A DNA stretch of 64,000 nucleotides. It comes from Clostridium transplantifaecale (GTDB lineage Bacteria > Bacillota > Clostridia > Lachnospirales > Lachnospiraceae). The notes under the pieces are model-generated. The model ran no database searches. It saw nothing but the letters and a program-made list of their open reading frames with translations, and had not been told where the DNA came from. The stretch is from the NCBI RefSeq assembly GCF_900626075.1, contig NZ_UYZY01000006.1, positions 248,001 through 312,000 on the forward strand, in the 5' to 3' direction. Positions 1-9,008 of this stretch are shown here, one piece after another (the stretch's first letter is position 1; each line of letters opens with the position of its first letter). A program made the translations under genes and the position numbers.

Positions 1-408
1 GGAGTAGCTCATCGTCTCATCCAGCCAGAGCTTGTAGAATTCATTGCCGATATCGTAGTGGCTCGTCACTTCCGTTTTCTGGCTCTTTCGGGACAGAGCC
101 GGATAGAGGAGTTTTTTCAGTCCCTTCCTGTCCGTGGAGAATTTTCCCATCTGTCCCAGGAAATGATCCAGCGCGTGGTAGAGATCTCCCTCTATATCGA
201 GAGCCCCCTCCATATATGCCTCCCCCAGCGCCAGCGACGTGCTGGAGGCCAGATTTGTAAGCGGAATAGGCTGCTTGATGCTGACTGCAAATTCCGGCTC
301 CCCTTCCCCCACGCTGAATTCTTTTCCGTCTACTTTTATCAGAAACGGGTGCTCTGAAAAACGTTTCATAAAGTTCACCATTACATTTTCTTCCAGTTCC
401 CTGACCAT
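1..408 (-). CDS. cfa: Cyclopropane-fatty-acyl-phospholipid synthase, N-terminal part (cut by window edge)
   Basis: Only the first 136 codons are present; the gene runs off the left edge. The translation begins MVRELEENVMVNFMKRFSEH and reaches the motif HYDIGNEFYKLWLDETMSYS, which is characteristic of CFA synthases and marks the start of the SAM-dependent methyltransferase domain. The family transfers a methylene group from S-adenosylmethionine to double bonds of membrane phospholipid acyl chains. The ATG at 408 is preceded by an AGGTGG ribosome-binding site. It lies 135 bp downstream of the cation ATPase on the same strand, with no clear terminator between them, so read-through is possible. 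The missing C-terminal part should carry the SAM-binding site. Confidence 0.85.
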   Translation of the reverse strand, partial: MVRELEENVMVNFMKRFSEHPFLIKVDGKEFSVGEGEPEFAVSIKQPIPLTNLASSTSLALGEAYMEGALDIEGDLYHALDHFLGQMGKFSTDRKGLKKLLYPALSRKSQKTEVTSHYDIGNEFYKLWLDETMSYS

Positions 409-543
409 TTTAGTTCCACCTTTCTTTCCGGTTCCTTTTTCTAACAGTTTTTCCAGGAAGAAAGATTTTATTCCGGACGGGAAAGGGATTCTAAAATATT
501 AACGCAGCCTGTTTATGACCGCTTTGCTCTCAGCTTCATCATT

Positions 544-3177
544 CTATGCCCTCTTAAGCAGCTTTGCCAGCTCTGATATAAGTATAACGGAACATCCCAG
601 AAGCACAATCCGCACCCACATGAACCCGGGCAGCGGCACCGTGCCGAAAAAAGCGCCGCCATACTGAGTGATGATAACCTGAAGTCCGAAGGTCAGGGCA
701 AAGATTCCCAGCATCAGCCGGTTGGAAGCCATATTCTTTAAGATGCTTTTATTCCCCAGCTCGCGGCTGTTAAAGGCATTGAACAACTGGAACACCACAA
801 ACAGCGTGAACAGGATGGTAGGGAGCTGTTCCTCCGTCCCTCCCAGAAAATTAGTCCAGTGCTGGGCCATAAATACCACGGAAATAAATATACCGTTGAC
901 CAGAATCCTCGAGAGCATTCCCCGTGAAACGATGTTGGAATCGCGCCGTGTGGGTTTCCTGTCCATCAGATCGCCCCTGATCGGCTCCAGCCCCAGTGTC
1001 AGCGCAGGCGGGCCGTCCATGATAATATTAATCCATAAAAGCTGAAGAGCCGTAAAGGGCGCCATAAATCCGGAAAGAATAGACGCCAGCACTACAATAA
1101 CCGAGGACAGGTTCACCGTGAGCTGGAACTGGATAAAACGCTGGAAATTTTCATAGATTCCGCGTCCCCACTGGACGGCCTTCACGATTGTGGAAAAGCT
1201 GTCGTCCAGCAGGACAATATCGCTGGCCTCTTTAGACACCTCCGTACCTGAGATCCCCATTGCCACTCCGACGTCTGCGTTCTTAATAGCCGGAGCGTCG
1301 TTGATGCCGTCTCCGGTGACCGCCACCACATTACCCAGCGATTTGAGCGCATTTACCACTCTCATCTTGATGACAGGCGTACTCCTGGCAATTACGCCGA
1401 TTCCCGGAAGCGCCGCTGCCAGCTCCTCCTCCGAAAGTCCTTCAATCTCGCCCGCTTCCACAGCCGTGTGGGAATCATCGAGAAGGCCCAGCTCCCCTGC
1501 AATCGCCCTGGCCGTCACAATATTGTCGCCGGTCAGCATTTTCAGGTCAATGCCCGCCGCACGGCAGCGCACGGCCGCCTGATAAACATCATCCCTGAGA
1601 GGATCCGTGATTGCCGCAAATCCGTCGAACACCATCTCCGATTCAATTCCGGCCCGCTCCGTTTCAAAATCGGGTTCCACGTCCAGGTTCTTATGGGCAA
1701 ATCCGATGACGCGGCAGGCTTTTGACTGAAATTCCACAATCTGTGCCTCCGCCTCACGCCTCTCCTTCTCTCCCATCCCGCACATGGACATGATTTTTTC
1801 CGGACTGCCCTTACTGTATGCAAGACAGACTTTGCCGTCCGCGATCACGGTTGTCATGTTTTTGCTCTCCGAGGTAAACGGATACCTGTGGATAATCTCT
1901 GCGCCGGAACGCATTTGCCTGTAATCATATCCCGCTTTTCCGGCAGCCGCCAGAAGGGAACATTCCGTAGGATTACCGATGAATTCCACCCGCCCGTCTT
2001 CCCGCCTGAGATCCGCAGTGGAGTTGATGCAGAAGTTTTCCAGTAAATCGCGATCCGTCAGTTCATCCGGCTCTACCAGCATCCCATGAAAAAATACATC
2101 CGTCACCGTCATTTTATTTTTTGTCAGGGTTCCTGTCTTATCGGAACAAATCACATTGATGCAGCCAACTGTCTCACAGGCGATCATTTTCTTCACCAGG
2201 GCGTTCTGTTTTGACATCTTGATGATATTGACCGCCAGGGATACGGCGACGATGGTCGGCAGGCCCTCCGGCACGGCCGCGACTATCAGGACAATACTGG
2301 TGATAAAAGCCTCCGAAACCGTATCGAGCGATGCTGTGCCGTTTGAGATAAAGATAAAAAGCTGGAGAAGAAAAACGGCCGCGGCCGCGGTGGTTCCCAG
2401 GACCGTAATGTTTTTTCCCAGGCGGGCCATCTTTTCCTGAAGCGGCGTCGTACTTTTGTCCACGGAAGAAAGCTCCCCTGCTATTTTTCCGAATTCCGTA
2501 TGATCACCGACTCCGGTTACCACCATCCTGCCGCTGCCCTCCGTGATAAAACATCCCGAGTAGAGCATATTGCTGCGCTCGGCAACCGGCGTCATTTCAT
2601 CGGTAAAAATAGCCTGAGCGTCTTTTTTTACAGGCATACTCTCACCGGTCAGGACCGATTCGTCCGCCATCAGCGCCGTGCTCTCCAAAAGTCTTCCGTC
2701 CGCGGGCAGTTTATCCCCCGTCTCTATGTACAGGATATCGCCGGCCACCACATCCTTCTGCGGAATCATTCTGATTTCCCCGTTCCGCATGGCCCTTACC
2801 TGTGCATCCTCTCCAATCCGGCTCAGGGTTTCGAATGCTTTTGCACTTTTGCCCTCCATAAACACCGTAATCACGACGGACAGGGAAATGGCGGCAAAAA
2901 TACCGACGCATTCAAGAAAATCAGCCTCACCTCCGGTGTAATATCTCGCTGCATTGACTCCCAGAGTAATAAAACCTGCGAGAATCAGCATGATAATCAT
3001 CGGCTCGGAAGATGCTGCCAGGATCCTGTGAAAAAGAGATTCCGGTTTTTCCCTTGTAAAGCGGTTTGCGCCGTAAACCTCCCGGTTTTTCTTTGCCTGT
3101 TCCTCTGTCAGTCCTCTGCCTGGATCACTCTTAAGACAGACCACCAGCTCTTCGCTGTTTCTTGTAAATTCACTCAT
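544..3177 (-). CDS. P-type cation-transporting ATPase (Ca2+/Mn2+ type), probable Mn2+ exporter
   Basis: 877 aa, full length for a P2-type ATPase. In order: N-terminal cation ATPase domain, actuator loop with TGES (about 177-180), M4 motif PEGLP (about 303-307), phosphorylation motif DKTGTLT (Asp about 346), nucleotide-binding KGSPE, MLTGDN and the hinge GDGINDAP, then four to six C-terminal membrane segments. This is the SERCA/PMCA-like group, which pumps Ca2+ or Mn2+ out of the cytoplasm using ATP. By family alone Ca2+ would be the default. The leader carries a yybP-ykoY-type riboswitch, an element known to sense Mn2+ and to control Mn2+ exporters including P-type ATPases such as Lactococcus YoaB, so Mn2+ export is the better inference. 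The start has an AAAGGAGG ribosome-binding site. Confidence 0.9.
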   Translation of the reverse strand: MSEFTRNSEELVVCLKSDPGRGLTEEQAKKNREVYGANRFTREKPESLFHRILAASSEPMIIMLILAGFITLGVNAARYYTGGEADFLECVGIFAAISLSVVITVFMEGKSAKAFETLSRIGEDAQVRAMRNGEIRMIPQKDVVAGDILYIETGDKLPADGRLLESTALMADESVLTGESMPVKKDAQAIFTDEMTPVAERSNMLYSGCFITEGSGRMVVTGVGDHTEFGKIAGELSSVDKSTTPLQEKMARLGKNITVLGTTAAAAVFLLQLFIFISNGTASLDTVSEAFITSIVLIVAAVPEGLPTIVAVSLAVNIIKMSKQNALVKKMIACETVGCINVICSDKTGTLTKNKMTVTDVFFHGMLVEPDELTDRDLLENFCINSTADLRREDGRVEFIGNPTECSLLAAAGKAGYDYRQMRSGAEIIHRYPFTSESKNMTTVIADGKVCLAYSKGSPEKIMSMCGMGEKERREAEAQIVEFQSKACRVIGFAHKNLDVEPDFETERAGIESEMVFDGFAAITDPLRDDVYQAAVRCRAAGIDLKMLTGDNIVTARAIAGELGLLDDSHTAVEAGEIEGLSEEELAAALPGIGVIARSTPVIKMRVVNALKSLGNVVAVTGDGINDAPAIKNADVGVAMGISGTEVSKEASDIVLLDDSFSTIVKAVQWGRGIYENFQRFIQFQLTVNLSSVIVVLASILSGFMAPFTALQLLWINIIMDGPPALTLGLEPIRGDLMDRKPTRRDSNIVSRGMLSRILVNGIFISVVFMAQHWTNFLGGTEEQLPTILFTLFVVFQLFNAFNSRELGNKSILKNMASNRLMLGIFALTFGLQVIITQYGGAFFGTVPLPGFMWVRIVLLGCSVILISELAKLLKRA

Positions 3178-3252
3178 ACCAGGTTACCTCCTTTGATTTT
3201 CGAAACCTGCTCCGAGAGCCTTTTTGTATCGCAGGTTATCTTCCCATGACAC

Positions 3253-3295
3253 AAAAAAAGACCCAAATACAGCCCTCCAGGCCATACATGGATCT
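3253..3295 (-). terminator. Second intrinsic terminator in the ATPase leader
   Basis: Read on the minus strand, GATCC...GGCC pairs with GGGC...GGGTC around a TGGA loop and is followed by seven T residues. It lies between the first leader terminator and the ATPase start, so it is a second barrier to read-through in the same leader. Confidence 0.75.
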
Positions 3296-3305
3296 TCATG
3301 AAAAT

Positions 3306-3346
3306 AAAAAAAGACTGGTGTATGGCTAAAAAGCTATACATGAGTC
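3306..3346 (-). terminator. First intrinsic terminator, riboswitch expression platform
   Basis: On the minus strand GACT.ATGTATAGC pairs with GCCATAC.AGTC, followed by TTTTTTT. It begins inside the conserved ACGAGACTCATG end of the aptamer. Ligand-bound aptamer folding can therefore compete with terminator formation, as expected for an ON switch acting by transcription antitermination. Confidence 0.75.
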
Positions 3347-3441
3347 TCGTTATTTAAGACAAGCCAGACCGCTTCCGGTCAGTATGTTGACTTGCCACGC
3401 ATACTGCGCTTACTACTCCCTCACGGGTGATTTTCAATTGT
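3340..3441 (-). promoter_or_regulatory. yybP-ykoY (manganese) riboswitch aptamer
   Basis: Minus-strand sequence contains the hallmarks of the yybP-ykoY class in order: GAGGGAGTAG at the 5' side, CAAGTCAACA in the middle, then TGGCTTGTC and finally AACGAGACTC. The placement between a strong promoter and tandem terminators ahead of a P-type ATPase fits the class. Known members bind Mn2+ and raise expression of exporters. The class assignment rests on motif recognition, not on a covariance-model search. Confidence 0.75.
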
Positions 3442-3447
3442 TTTCCT

Positions 3448-3476
3448 ATCGTAACAGAGGAGCCTTCATTTGTCAA
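3448..3476 (-). promoter_or_regulatory. Sigma-A promoter of the riboswitch/ATPase transcript
   Basis: Minus strand: TTGACA (3471-3476), 17-bp spacer, TACGAT (3448-3453). Predicted start is near 3441, giving a leader of about 264 nt that contains the aptamer and both terminators. Confidence 0.75.
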
Positions 3477-3693
3477 GTTATTTACAGGAAAAAGCACAAC
3501 CCTGGCAAGTCCTTTATTCTATTTTTCCCTTTTAACAGAAAATATGGAAGTTTTCTTTCGTTCATTATTTTAAACGCCCCCTTGAACTTGTGGAAAAAAT
3601 TATATATGATAGAAAAGATTACAGTGTTTGTCATAATACGACAGAAATCATCATAACCGCCCTGACACAGGGCAGAAACCGGGAGTGACTTGT

Positions 3694-4713
3694 ATGTATA
3701 CTTATAATTGGTACCAATGGTTGGCCTTCTTCTATATATATTGTTTCTTTGGGTGGATTTTTGAATCTACCTACGTTTCACTGAAAAAAAGACACTTTGT
3801 AAACCGGGGATTCCTGCGTATTCCCATGCTGCCGCTCTATGGCTCCGGCGCCGTCATGATGCTGTGGGTTTCCCTGCCGTTTAAAGATAACCTGTTTCTC
3901 GTGTATCTATCCGGTGTGATCGCCGCTACCGCGCTCGAATATGTGACCGGATATGTAATGGAGCAGCTCTTTAAAATCCGTTACTGGGATTACAGCAACC
4001 AGAAATTCCAGATACATGGATATATCTGCCTGTCTTCCTCCATCGCCTGGGGCTTTCTCACCATATTGATGACGGAAGTCATTCACGAACCGATTGCCAG
4101 GATCGTGCTCGATTTTAACCCGAATATCCTGCTGTTCTGCGTTTTCATCGTAACTATGATGTTCACCGCCGATGCCTATGAGTCTACTAAGGAGGCCCTG
4201 GCTCTCGGAAAGTCCCTGGAAGCCATGACAAAGCTGAAGGCGGAGATGGAGGATCTCCAGGCCCGCATTGCGGCGCTGAAGGAAGAAGCGGCCGAACACG
4301 TATCTGCCGTCAGGGAGGGCACGGCCGAAAGGCTGGCTAATGCAAAAGAAGAAACGGCTGAAATACTGGCTGCCGCCAAAGAAGTTTCGGCCGAACGGCT
4401 GACCGCCGCCAGAGAAGTTTCGGCCGAAAAGCTGGCCGCCGCCAAAGAAGCTTCATCTGAACGGCTGACCGCCGCCAAAGAAGCTTCGGCCGAACGGCTG
4501 GCCGCCGTCCGGGAGGGCACACGTGAGAAGCTGGCTCTGCTTACAGGCCAGTTAGAGGAAGTAGCGGAACGCCGGCACAACCTGCTGCCGAAAAACAGCT
4601 TCCGCCACTTCTACCGCAGGGGTCTGCTGAGAGGTAACCCGGGAGCCGTATCCACCAAATTTTCCGCTGCACTGAAAGAACTTAAAGAGCAGCTTCAGGA
4701 ATTGAACGATTAG
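3694..4713 (+). CDS. CmpB-type putative ABC-transporter membrane protein with hendecad coiled-coil tail
   Basis: 339 aa. The N-terminal half has about five hydrophobic segments, starting WYQWLAFFYIYCFFGWIFES, and resembles the ABC_trans_CmpB family of small membrane proteins, whose function is not established. From about residue 170 the protein becomes a charged helix with an 11-residue repeat of the type AAKEVSAERLT, in about seven consecutive copies, encoded by 33-bp DNA repeats. This suggests a long right-handed coiled coil on one side of the membrane. I chose the ATG at 3694 because GGGAG lies 8 nt upstream; the in-frame GTG at 3685 overlaps that site. It ends at a strong bidirectional terminator shared with the convergent neighbour. 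Substrate unknown. Confidence 0.75.
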   Translation: MYTYNWYQWLAFFYIYCFFGWIFESTYVSLKKRHFVNRGFLRIPMLPLYGSGAVMMLWVSLPFKDNLFLVYLSGVIAATALEYVTGYVMEQLFKIRYWDYSNQKFQIHGYICLSSSIAWGFLTILMTEVIHEPIARIVLDFNPNILLFCVFIVTMMFTADAYESTKEALALGKSLEAMTKLKAEMEDLQARIAALKEEAAEHVSAVREGTAERLANAKEETAEILAAAKEVSAERLTAAREVSAEKLAAAKEASSERLTAAKEASAERLAAVREGTREKLALLTGQLEEVAERRHNLLPKNSFRHFYRRGLLRGNPGAVSTKFSAALKELKEQLQELND

Positions 4714-4760
4714 CAGTGAACTGTACGTTCCATTGCAAAACACTTTCACTGCTGCAGAAG

Positions 4761-4790
4761 AAAAAGCCGGAGACTACTCTCCGACTTTTT
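4761..4790. terminator. Bidirectional intrinsic terminator
   Basis: AAAAAGCCGGAG loop CTCCGACTTTTT: the stem is flanked by A and T runs and serves the two convergent genes ending at 4713 and 4866. Confidence 0.85.
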
Positions 4791-4865
4791 CATTATCCGT
4801 TATTATTTTTCTTTGTTATTTTTCTTTTCCGCTTTAATATTACCCGGCTCCAAACCGTTTTCCCT

Positions 4866-5525
4866 TCAGCCCGCCATCTTTTTCTTCAATACGCGGACCC
4901 TGGCGCTCTTCATTTCGATCAGGGTCAAAGCTGCGCCAAGCGGAATCAGGCAGGACCAGATGCCGGCGATCTGCCATTCGCTGACTGCAAGGAAGCCGCC
5001 CAGCACACCGATCTGGAAGGAAATAAGCGTAGCTGCATAGAATATCGCTTTTTCTTTTTCCTTCGCTTCTTTTGTCCTGACATAGTCCGTGAGGGCCAGT
5101 ACCATCTGTTTCAGGTTGTTGGTTGAAAACGTCGTGGCGCTGTTGTATCCTCTTGCTCCGCTGAAGACGCCCCACTGGAACGCCGAAACCGCGAAAATCG
5201 GGTACAGTGCAACCACGTTGTTCATCTCGGCCGGCAGAAATCCCGCCAGGGCCACCCCCGTAATTTCGACCCAGATACAAATTCTTCTGATGTCACCCTT
5301 CACATACTTCGGCAGCAGATATGCGGCAATCATCGACGCAATGAAAATCATCAGGGCGATCACGCGTATCACCATCTCCTGAAAACTTCCGCCAAACCAG
5401 CCCGTAACCAGATAAATCAGGTTTCCTGTCTGGGCGGAACCGAAGTTTCCGCCTCGCAGCAATATTGTATAGACGCCTAAAAAGCCTCCTATATAAGACA
5501 TAATATAATGCAGTGTTGTATCCAT
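4866..5525 (-). CDS. YoaK/DUF1275-family membrane protein
   Basis: 219 aa with about six hydrophobic segments and the family signature GGNFGSAQTGNLIYLV near residue 25, typical of DUF1275 (YoaK) proteins. The biochemical role of the family is not established. Divergently transcribed from the LysR gene at 5633, with a 107-bp shared promoter region, so it is a plausible target of that regulator. The ATG is preceded by an AAGGAAAAGGG purine-rich ribosome-binding site. Confidence 0.85.
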   Translation of the reverse strand: MDTTLHYIMSYIGGFLGVYTILLRGGNFGSAQTGNLIYLVTGWFGGSFQEMVIRVIALMIFIASMIAAYLLPKYVKGDIRRICIWVEITGVALAGFLPAEMNNVVALYPIFAVSAFQWGVFSGARGYNSATTFSTNNLKQMVLALTDYVRTKEAKEKEKAIFYAATLISFQIGVLGGFLAVSEWQIAGIWSCLIPLGAALTLIEMKSARVRVLKKKMAG

Positions 5526-5570
5526 TTTACCCTTTTCCTTCTAAATTTGTGTTTTTATCATAATACCACA

Positions 5571-5599
5571 TTGACGGATTTATTTAAAATACATATAAT
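5571..5599 (+). promoter_or_regulatory. Promoter of the LysR gene
   Basis: TTGACG (5571-5576), 17-bp AT-rich spacer, TATAAT (5594-5599), 33 bp before the ATG. Confidence 0.7.
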
Positions 5600-5632
5600 A
5601 TCACTATTATCATATAAAAAAGGTATCGTAAA

Positions 5633-6532
5633 ATGGAACTTAGAACTTTAAAATATTTTCTTACCGTTGCCGCCGAACTGAATATCACCCATGCTGCACA
5701 CAAGCTCAACATCTCCCAGCCGCCCTTAAGCAGACAACTGAGCCAGCTGGAGGAAGAACTTGGGGTTCAGCTTTTCGTGCGAGGAAAACGGAAAATCCAG
5801 CTGACCGAGGAGGGGAAATACCTGGCTCAGCAGGCGGAACACATTCTCAATCTGGCGGAGCACACCGCAAAACAGCTTAACCTGATGAAACAGGAAACCG
5901 TCAAAGGAACCCTGCTGCTTGGCGTCACCGAGACGTGCAGCGCCAGTGTCCTGCCCGCCATTCTTCCCGGTTTTAAGACGCTGTACCCGCAAATCAGCTA
6001 TGACATATGGTGCGGAAACAGCAACGACGTCTGCCGCCGCATCAAGGAGGGTATTGCCGATATCGGAATCGTGCGGGCGCCGCTGGAACAGCAGAAATTT
6101 GAAACTGTCTTTTTGAAGACGGAGACATGGATTGCCATTGTCAGCAAAAATCATCCCCTTGCTAAAGAGGCATGCGTCTCGCTGGAACGGCTCAGCCGTG
6201 AACCGCTGTTCATTCCCTCCCGCCAGCCGCTTCAGCGTGAAATCCTGAACTGGTTCAGCTCCGCCTCGGAAAGCTACCAGATATTTGCGCTTTATAACCA
6301 GCTGGCAGGAATTATCCCCCTGATTGCCCAGAATACAGGGGTTGCCATCTGCCCGGAATCCGTCAAGCTCTATACGGACGACCGGAGGCTGGCCTATTTA
6401 AAAATCACCGAACCGGAGCCAACCTCCCATCTCTATATGATTTGCGGACGTAACAGACTGCTCCCGGCCGGAGCCAAAGCGTTCTGGAATTACGTGAAAC
6501 AGTCCTTCTCTGAGGCGGATGAACCATTATAA
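5633..6532 (+). CDS. LysR-family transcriptional regulator
   Basis: 299 aa, the normal LysR length. The N-terminal winged helix-turn-helix is clear (MELRTLKYFLTVAAELNIT...NISQPPLSRQLSQLEEELGV), followed by the linker helix and a two-lobed effector domain from about residue 90. It is divergent from the YoaK-type gene, and its 3' end overlaps the end of citF by 6 bp in convergent orientation. The usual LysR arrangement makes the divergent gene the first candidate target; control of the adjacent citrate lyase genes is also possible, but their promoter is 3 kb away. Confidence 0.92.
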   Translation: MELRTLKYFLTVAAELNITHAAHKLNISQPPLSRQLSQLEEELGVQLFVRGKRKIQLTEEGKYLAQQAEHILNLAEHTAKQLNLMKQETVKGTLLLGVTETCSASVLPAILPGFKTLYPQISYDIWCGNSNDVCRRIKEGIADIGIVRAPLEQQKFETVFLKTETWIAIVSKNHPLAKEACVSLERLSREPLFIPSRQPLQREILNWFSSASESYQIFALYNQLAGIIPLIAQNTGVAICPESVKLYTDDRRLAYLKITEPEPTSHLYMICGRNRLLPAGAKAFWNYVKQSFSEADEPL

Positions 6533-8098
6533 ATCATCCGGCCTCTTAATCTCATGGATTACATCCAGAACCGTTCCGTCCCTGTACTCGACGATGCAGG
6601 TAATCTTATCCGTGCATTCGATTGGCTTGGGTGTTCCTGTCATCCCCTCGGCGATTAGCCGGAGTTCTTCGATGGTAACCAGCTTCAGATTCGTCTTTTC
6701 AAGATCTTCCTTCAATTCCTGATAATTTTTATGCCTCGGATTCAGGGCAATGCCGGCTTCCGTAATAACAACGGCCACCGTATCTCCCGGCGTGCAGCAG
6801 GTAAATACCCTTTTCACTACCGACGGGATACGTCCTCTGACAATTGGCAGCACTACAATGGAAATCTGTGCCCCAGCCGCCACATCAGGCCCGCCGCCGA
6901 GTCCTCCCATCATCTCTCCGCTGCAGCCGGTCAGGATGTTGACGTTAAAATCCGTGTCCACTTCCAGAGCCGCCAGGACTCCGAACGTCTCCCGGTTCAG
7001 CATGCATCCCTTCCTGCCCGGATTGGCATAGAGAGAGTTATCAATTTCAATAATACCCGGATAGTCTACAATCGCTTTCGCAGCCACGGCGTCAAACGAC
7101 TGAGAACAGGCCACGGTGCGGACAAGGCCTTTTTCATGCATCTCCACGATTGCCGCCGGAATTCCGCCCAGGGCCATGGAGGCCTTTACGCCTCTCTCCT
7201 CCATCTTTTCTTCCAGATATTTTGTGCAGGCAATACTGATAGCGCCGGCTCCTGTCTGGAATACAAAGCCGTCGGTAAAACGCCTCGATGCGGCTATCAC
7301 TTCAGCCGCCCTCTTTGCTATCAGAAGATCCCTGGGATTTTTCGTCACTCTCGCCGCCCCGGCGCCTATCTTAGCCGTATCTCCGATGGAATCCACTACC
7401 ACCACATAGTCCACATACTCCTGTGAAATGCTGATCGGGATACAGGGGTATTCCACCAGGTTATCGGTAACGATAATCACTTTTTCCGCGGTCATCGCAT
7501 CGATAAAGGAATAGCCAAGCGCCCCGCAGGCATTGGGTCCTACAAGGCCCGTCGCATTGCCGTAATCATCGGCCGCAGAGGCTCCGATAAAAGCCACGTC
7601 AACCGACAGCTCTCCCGCCTCAATCGCCCTCGGCCTTGCACCGTGGGGACGGAGAATCACCGGTTCCTCCATCACGCCGTCCAGTACGGCGTCTCCCAGC
7701 TCTCCCCTGATTCCGCTTGCTTCGATACGCACGATTGTGCCGTCCTTTACAAAATCCACGATGGACGGATTCTTGATATTTACCACTGCACTGGGCGCAA
7801 ATTTAAGGCCTTTGATCCCCAAATCTTTGATTGCCGTCAAAACCTGGCCGATAATCTGATCTCCCTCGCGGAAGCTGTGATGGAACGATATCGTCATTCC
7901 GTCTTTCAGCCCGCTTGCTATAATCGCCTCTTTTAAGCCCGGCTGCAGCTTCTGGTCTCCCGGTCTCACCGTGGACAGACGTCTGGCCGACGCCACCGGC
8001 TTTTCCGAAGAACAGTCGCCTTCGATGCCTGTATAAGGTTTCACTTTGTAGTTCCCTATCATTTCAGGAAGCTCTCTTCCCACTGCATTCTTAATCAA
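6527..8098 (-). CDS. citF: Citrate lyase alpha subunit (citrate:acetyl-ACP transferase)
   Basis: 523 aa from the chosen start. The alpha subunit exchanges the acetyl group on the acyl carrier protein for citrate, before the beta subunit cleaves citryl-ACP to oxaloacetate and acetyl-ACP. The protein starts with the family pattern MIKNAVGRELPEMIG and has glycine-rich CoA-transferase segments such as GCSGEMMGGLGGGPD near the C-terminus. A TTG at 8098 fits the GGGAGG ribosome-binding site (8-nt spacing) better than the in-frame GTG at 8107, which overlaps it. Last gene of the citDEF operon, overlapping citE by 8 bp. It converges with the LysR gene. Confidence 0.93.
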   Translation of the reverse strand: MIKNAVGRELPEMIGNYKVKPYTGIEGDCSSEKPVASARRLSTVRPGDQKLQPGLKEAIIASGLKDGMTISFHHSFREGDQIIGQVLTAIKDLGIKGLKFAPSAVVNIKNPSIVDFVKDGTIVRIEASGIRGELGDAVLDGVMEEPVILRPHGARPRAIEAGELSVDVAFIGASAADDYGNATGLVGPNACGALGYSFIDAMTAEKVIIVTDNLVEYPCIPISISQEYVDYVVVVDSIGDTAKIGAGAARVTKNPRDLLIAKRAAEVIAASRRFTDGFVFQTGAGAISIACTKYLEEKMEERGVKASMALGGIPAAIVEMHEKGLVRTVACSQSFDAVAAKAIVDYPGIIEIDNSLYANPGRKGCMLNRETFGVLAALEVDTDFNVNILTGCSGEMMGGLGGGPDVAAGAQISIVVLPIVRGRIPSVVKRVFTCCTPGDTVAVVITEAGIALNPRHKNYQELKEDLEKTNLKLVTIEELRLIAEGMTGTPKPIECTDKITCIVEYRDGTVLDVIHEIKRPDDL

Positions 8099-9008
8099 GG
8101 TACTCACCTCCCACGTTCATTCCGGCTGCCCTGGCCTTTTCAAGTGTTGCCTTCGCGCGCAGCTCCATCGGTTTATCGAGCATACTGCCGTCCAGCGTGA
8201 TGACGCCCTTCCCCTTCTGCTTTCCTTCCTCCAGAGTCTGAAGCACTCTCATCGCGTAGCGCACCTCCTTCTCGCTTGGAGCAAAACAGGTATTGACTGC
8301 CTCAATCTGCCTTGGATGGATCACCGTTTTACCGTCGAATCCCAGATTCCTTGACAGCGCGGCGTCCTCTTTAAGACCCTCCATATCGTTAATATTGGAA
8401 AATACGATATCGAGTGCGTCGATTCCTGCTTCGCGGCATGCCAGAAGAACGGCATTTCTTGCATAAAATACCTCCATGCCGGTTCTGGTCCTGACTGCTC
8501 CCATGCTGGCGGTAAAATCCTCCGCCCCAAGAGCCATCGCCTCCACACGCGGATCCGCAAGGGCAATCTCCCTGGCATTCAGGACGCCCATATAGGATTC
8601 AATATTACACCATAGCCTGGTGGTTCCTTCTTCAATTCCCGCTTTTTTCTCAATCTCCGCTATCTTTAAGGAAATAGATTTTACCTCTCTTCCATATTCC
8701 ACCTTGGGAATACGGATGGCATCCGGCCTGGCCCGTACCACAGCCTCCAGATCCTCCTCAATATGTTCGGAGTAGATGCCGTTTACACGGACCACCACAT
8801 ATTTATCCTTTGGTCTGTGGTAACGCAGGGTATTGCAGACCAAAAACCGGGCCGAGTCCTTCTCCGCCGCCGATACGGAGTCTTCCAGATCGTAAACGAT
8901 GCAGTCTTCCTCATAGAATGCCGCCTGTATCATGTTGACCGGGCTGGATGCGCTGGCATAGAGGGATGTCCTTTTTAAGCTGCTTTTCTTTGTCAGGCTG
9001 TTTTCCAT
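8091..9008 (-). CDS. citE: Citrate lyase beta subunit (citryl-ACP lyase)
   Basis: 305 aa, typical for CitE. It belongs to the HpcH/HpaI aldolase superfamily. Visible features are the N-terminal YDLEDSVSAAEKDSAR segment (metal-binding acidic residues), VRVNG, and ALGAEDFTASMGAVRT in the second half. It cleaves the citryl thioester on CitD to oxaloacetate and acetyl-ACP in the cytoplasm. The ATG has an AGGAGG site located inside the end of citD, and the reading frames overlap by 16 bp, which fits translational coupling. Confidence 0.95.
   Translation of the reverse strand: MENSLTKKSSLKRTSLYASASSPVNMIQAAFYEEDCIVYDLEDSVSAAEKDSARFLVCNTLRYHRPKDKYVVVRVNGIYSEHIEEDLEAVVRARPDAIRIPKVEYGREVKSISLKIAEIEKKAGIEEGTTRLWCNIESYMGVLNAREIALADPRVEAMALGAEDFTASMGAVRTRTGMEVFYARNAVLLACREAGIDALDIVFSNINDMEGLKEDAALSRNLGFDGKTVIHPRQIEAVNTCFAPSEKEVRYAMRVLQTLEEGKQKGKGVITLDGSMLDKPMELRAKATLEKARAAGMNVGGEYLD

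Noticed and set aside
3384-3656. 90-codon plus-strand frame opposite the ATPase leader
   Set aside because: It lies antisense to the riboswitch and promoter and has no ribosome-binding site or family resemblance.
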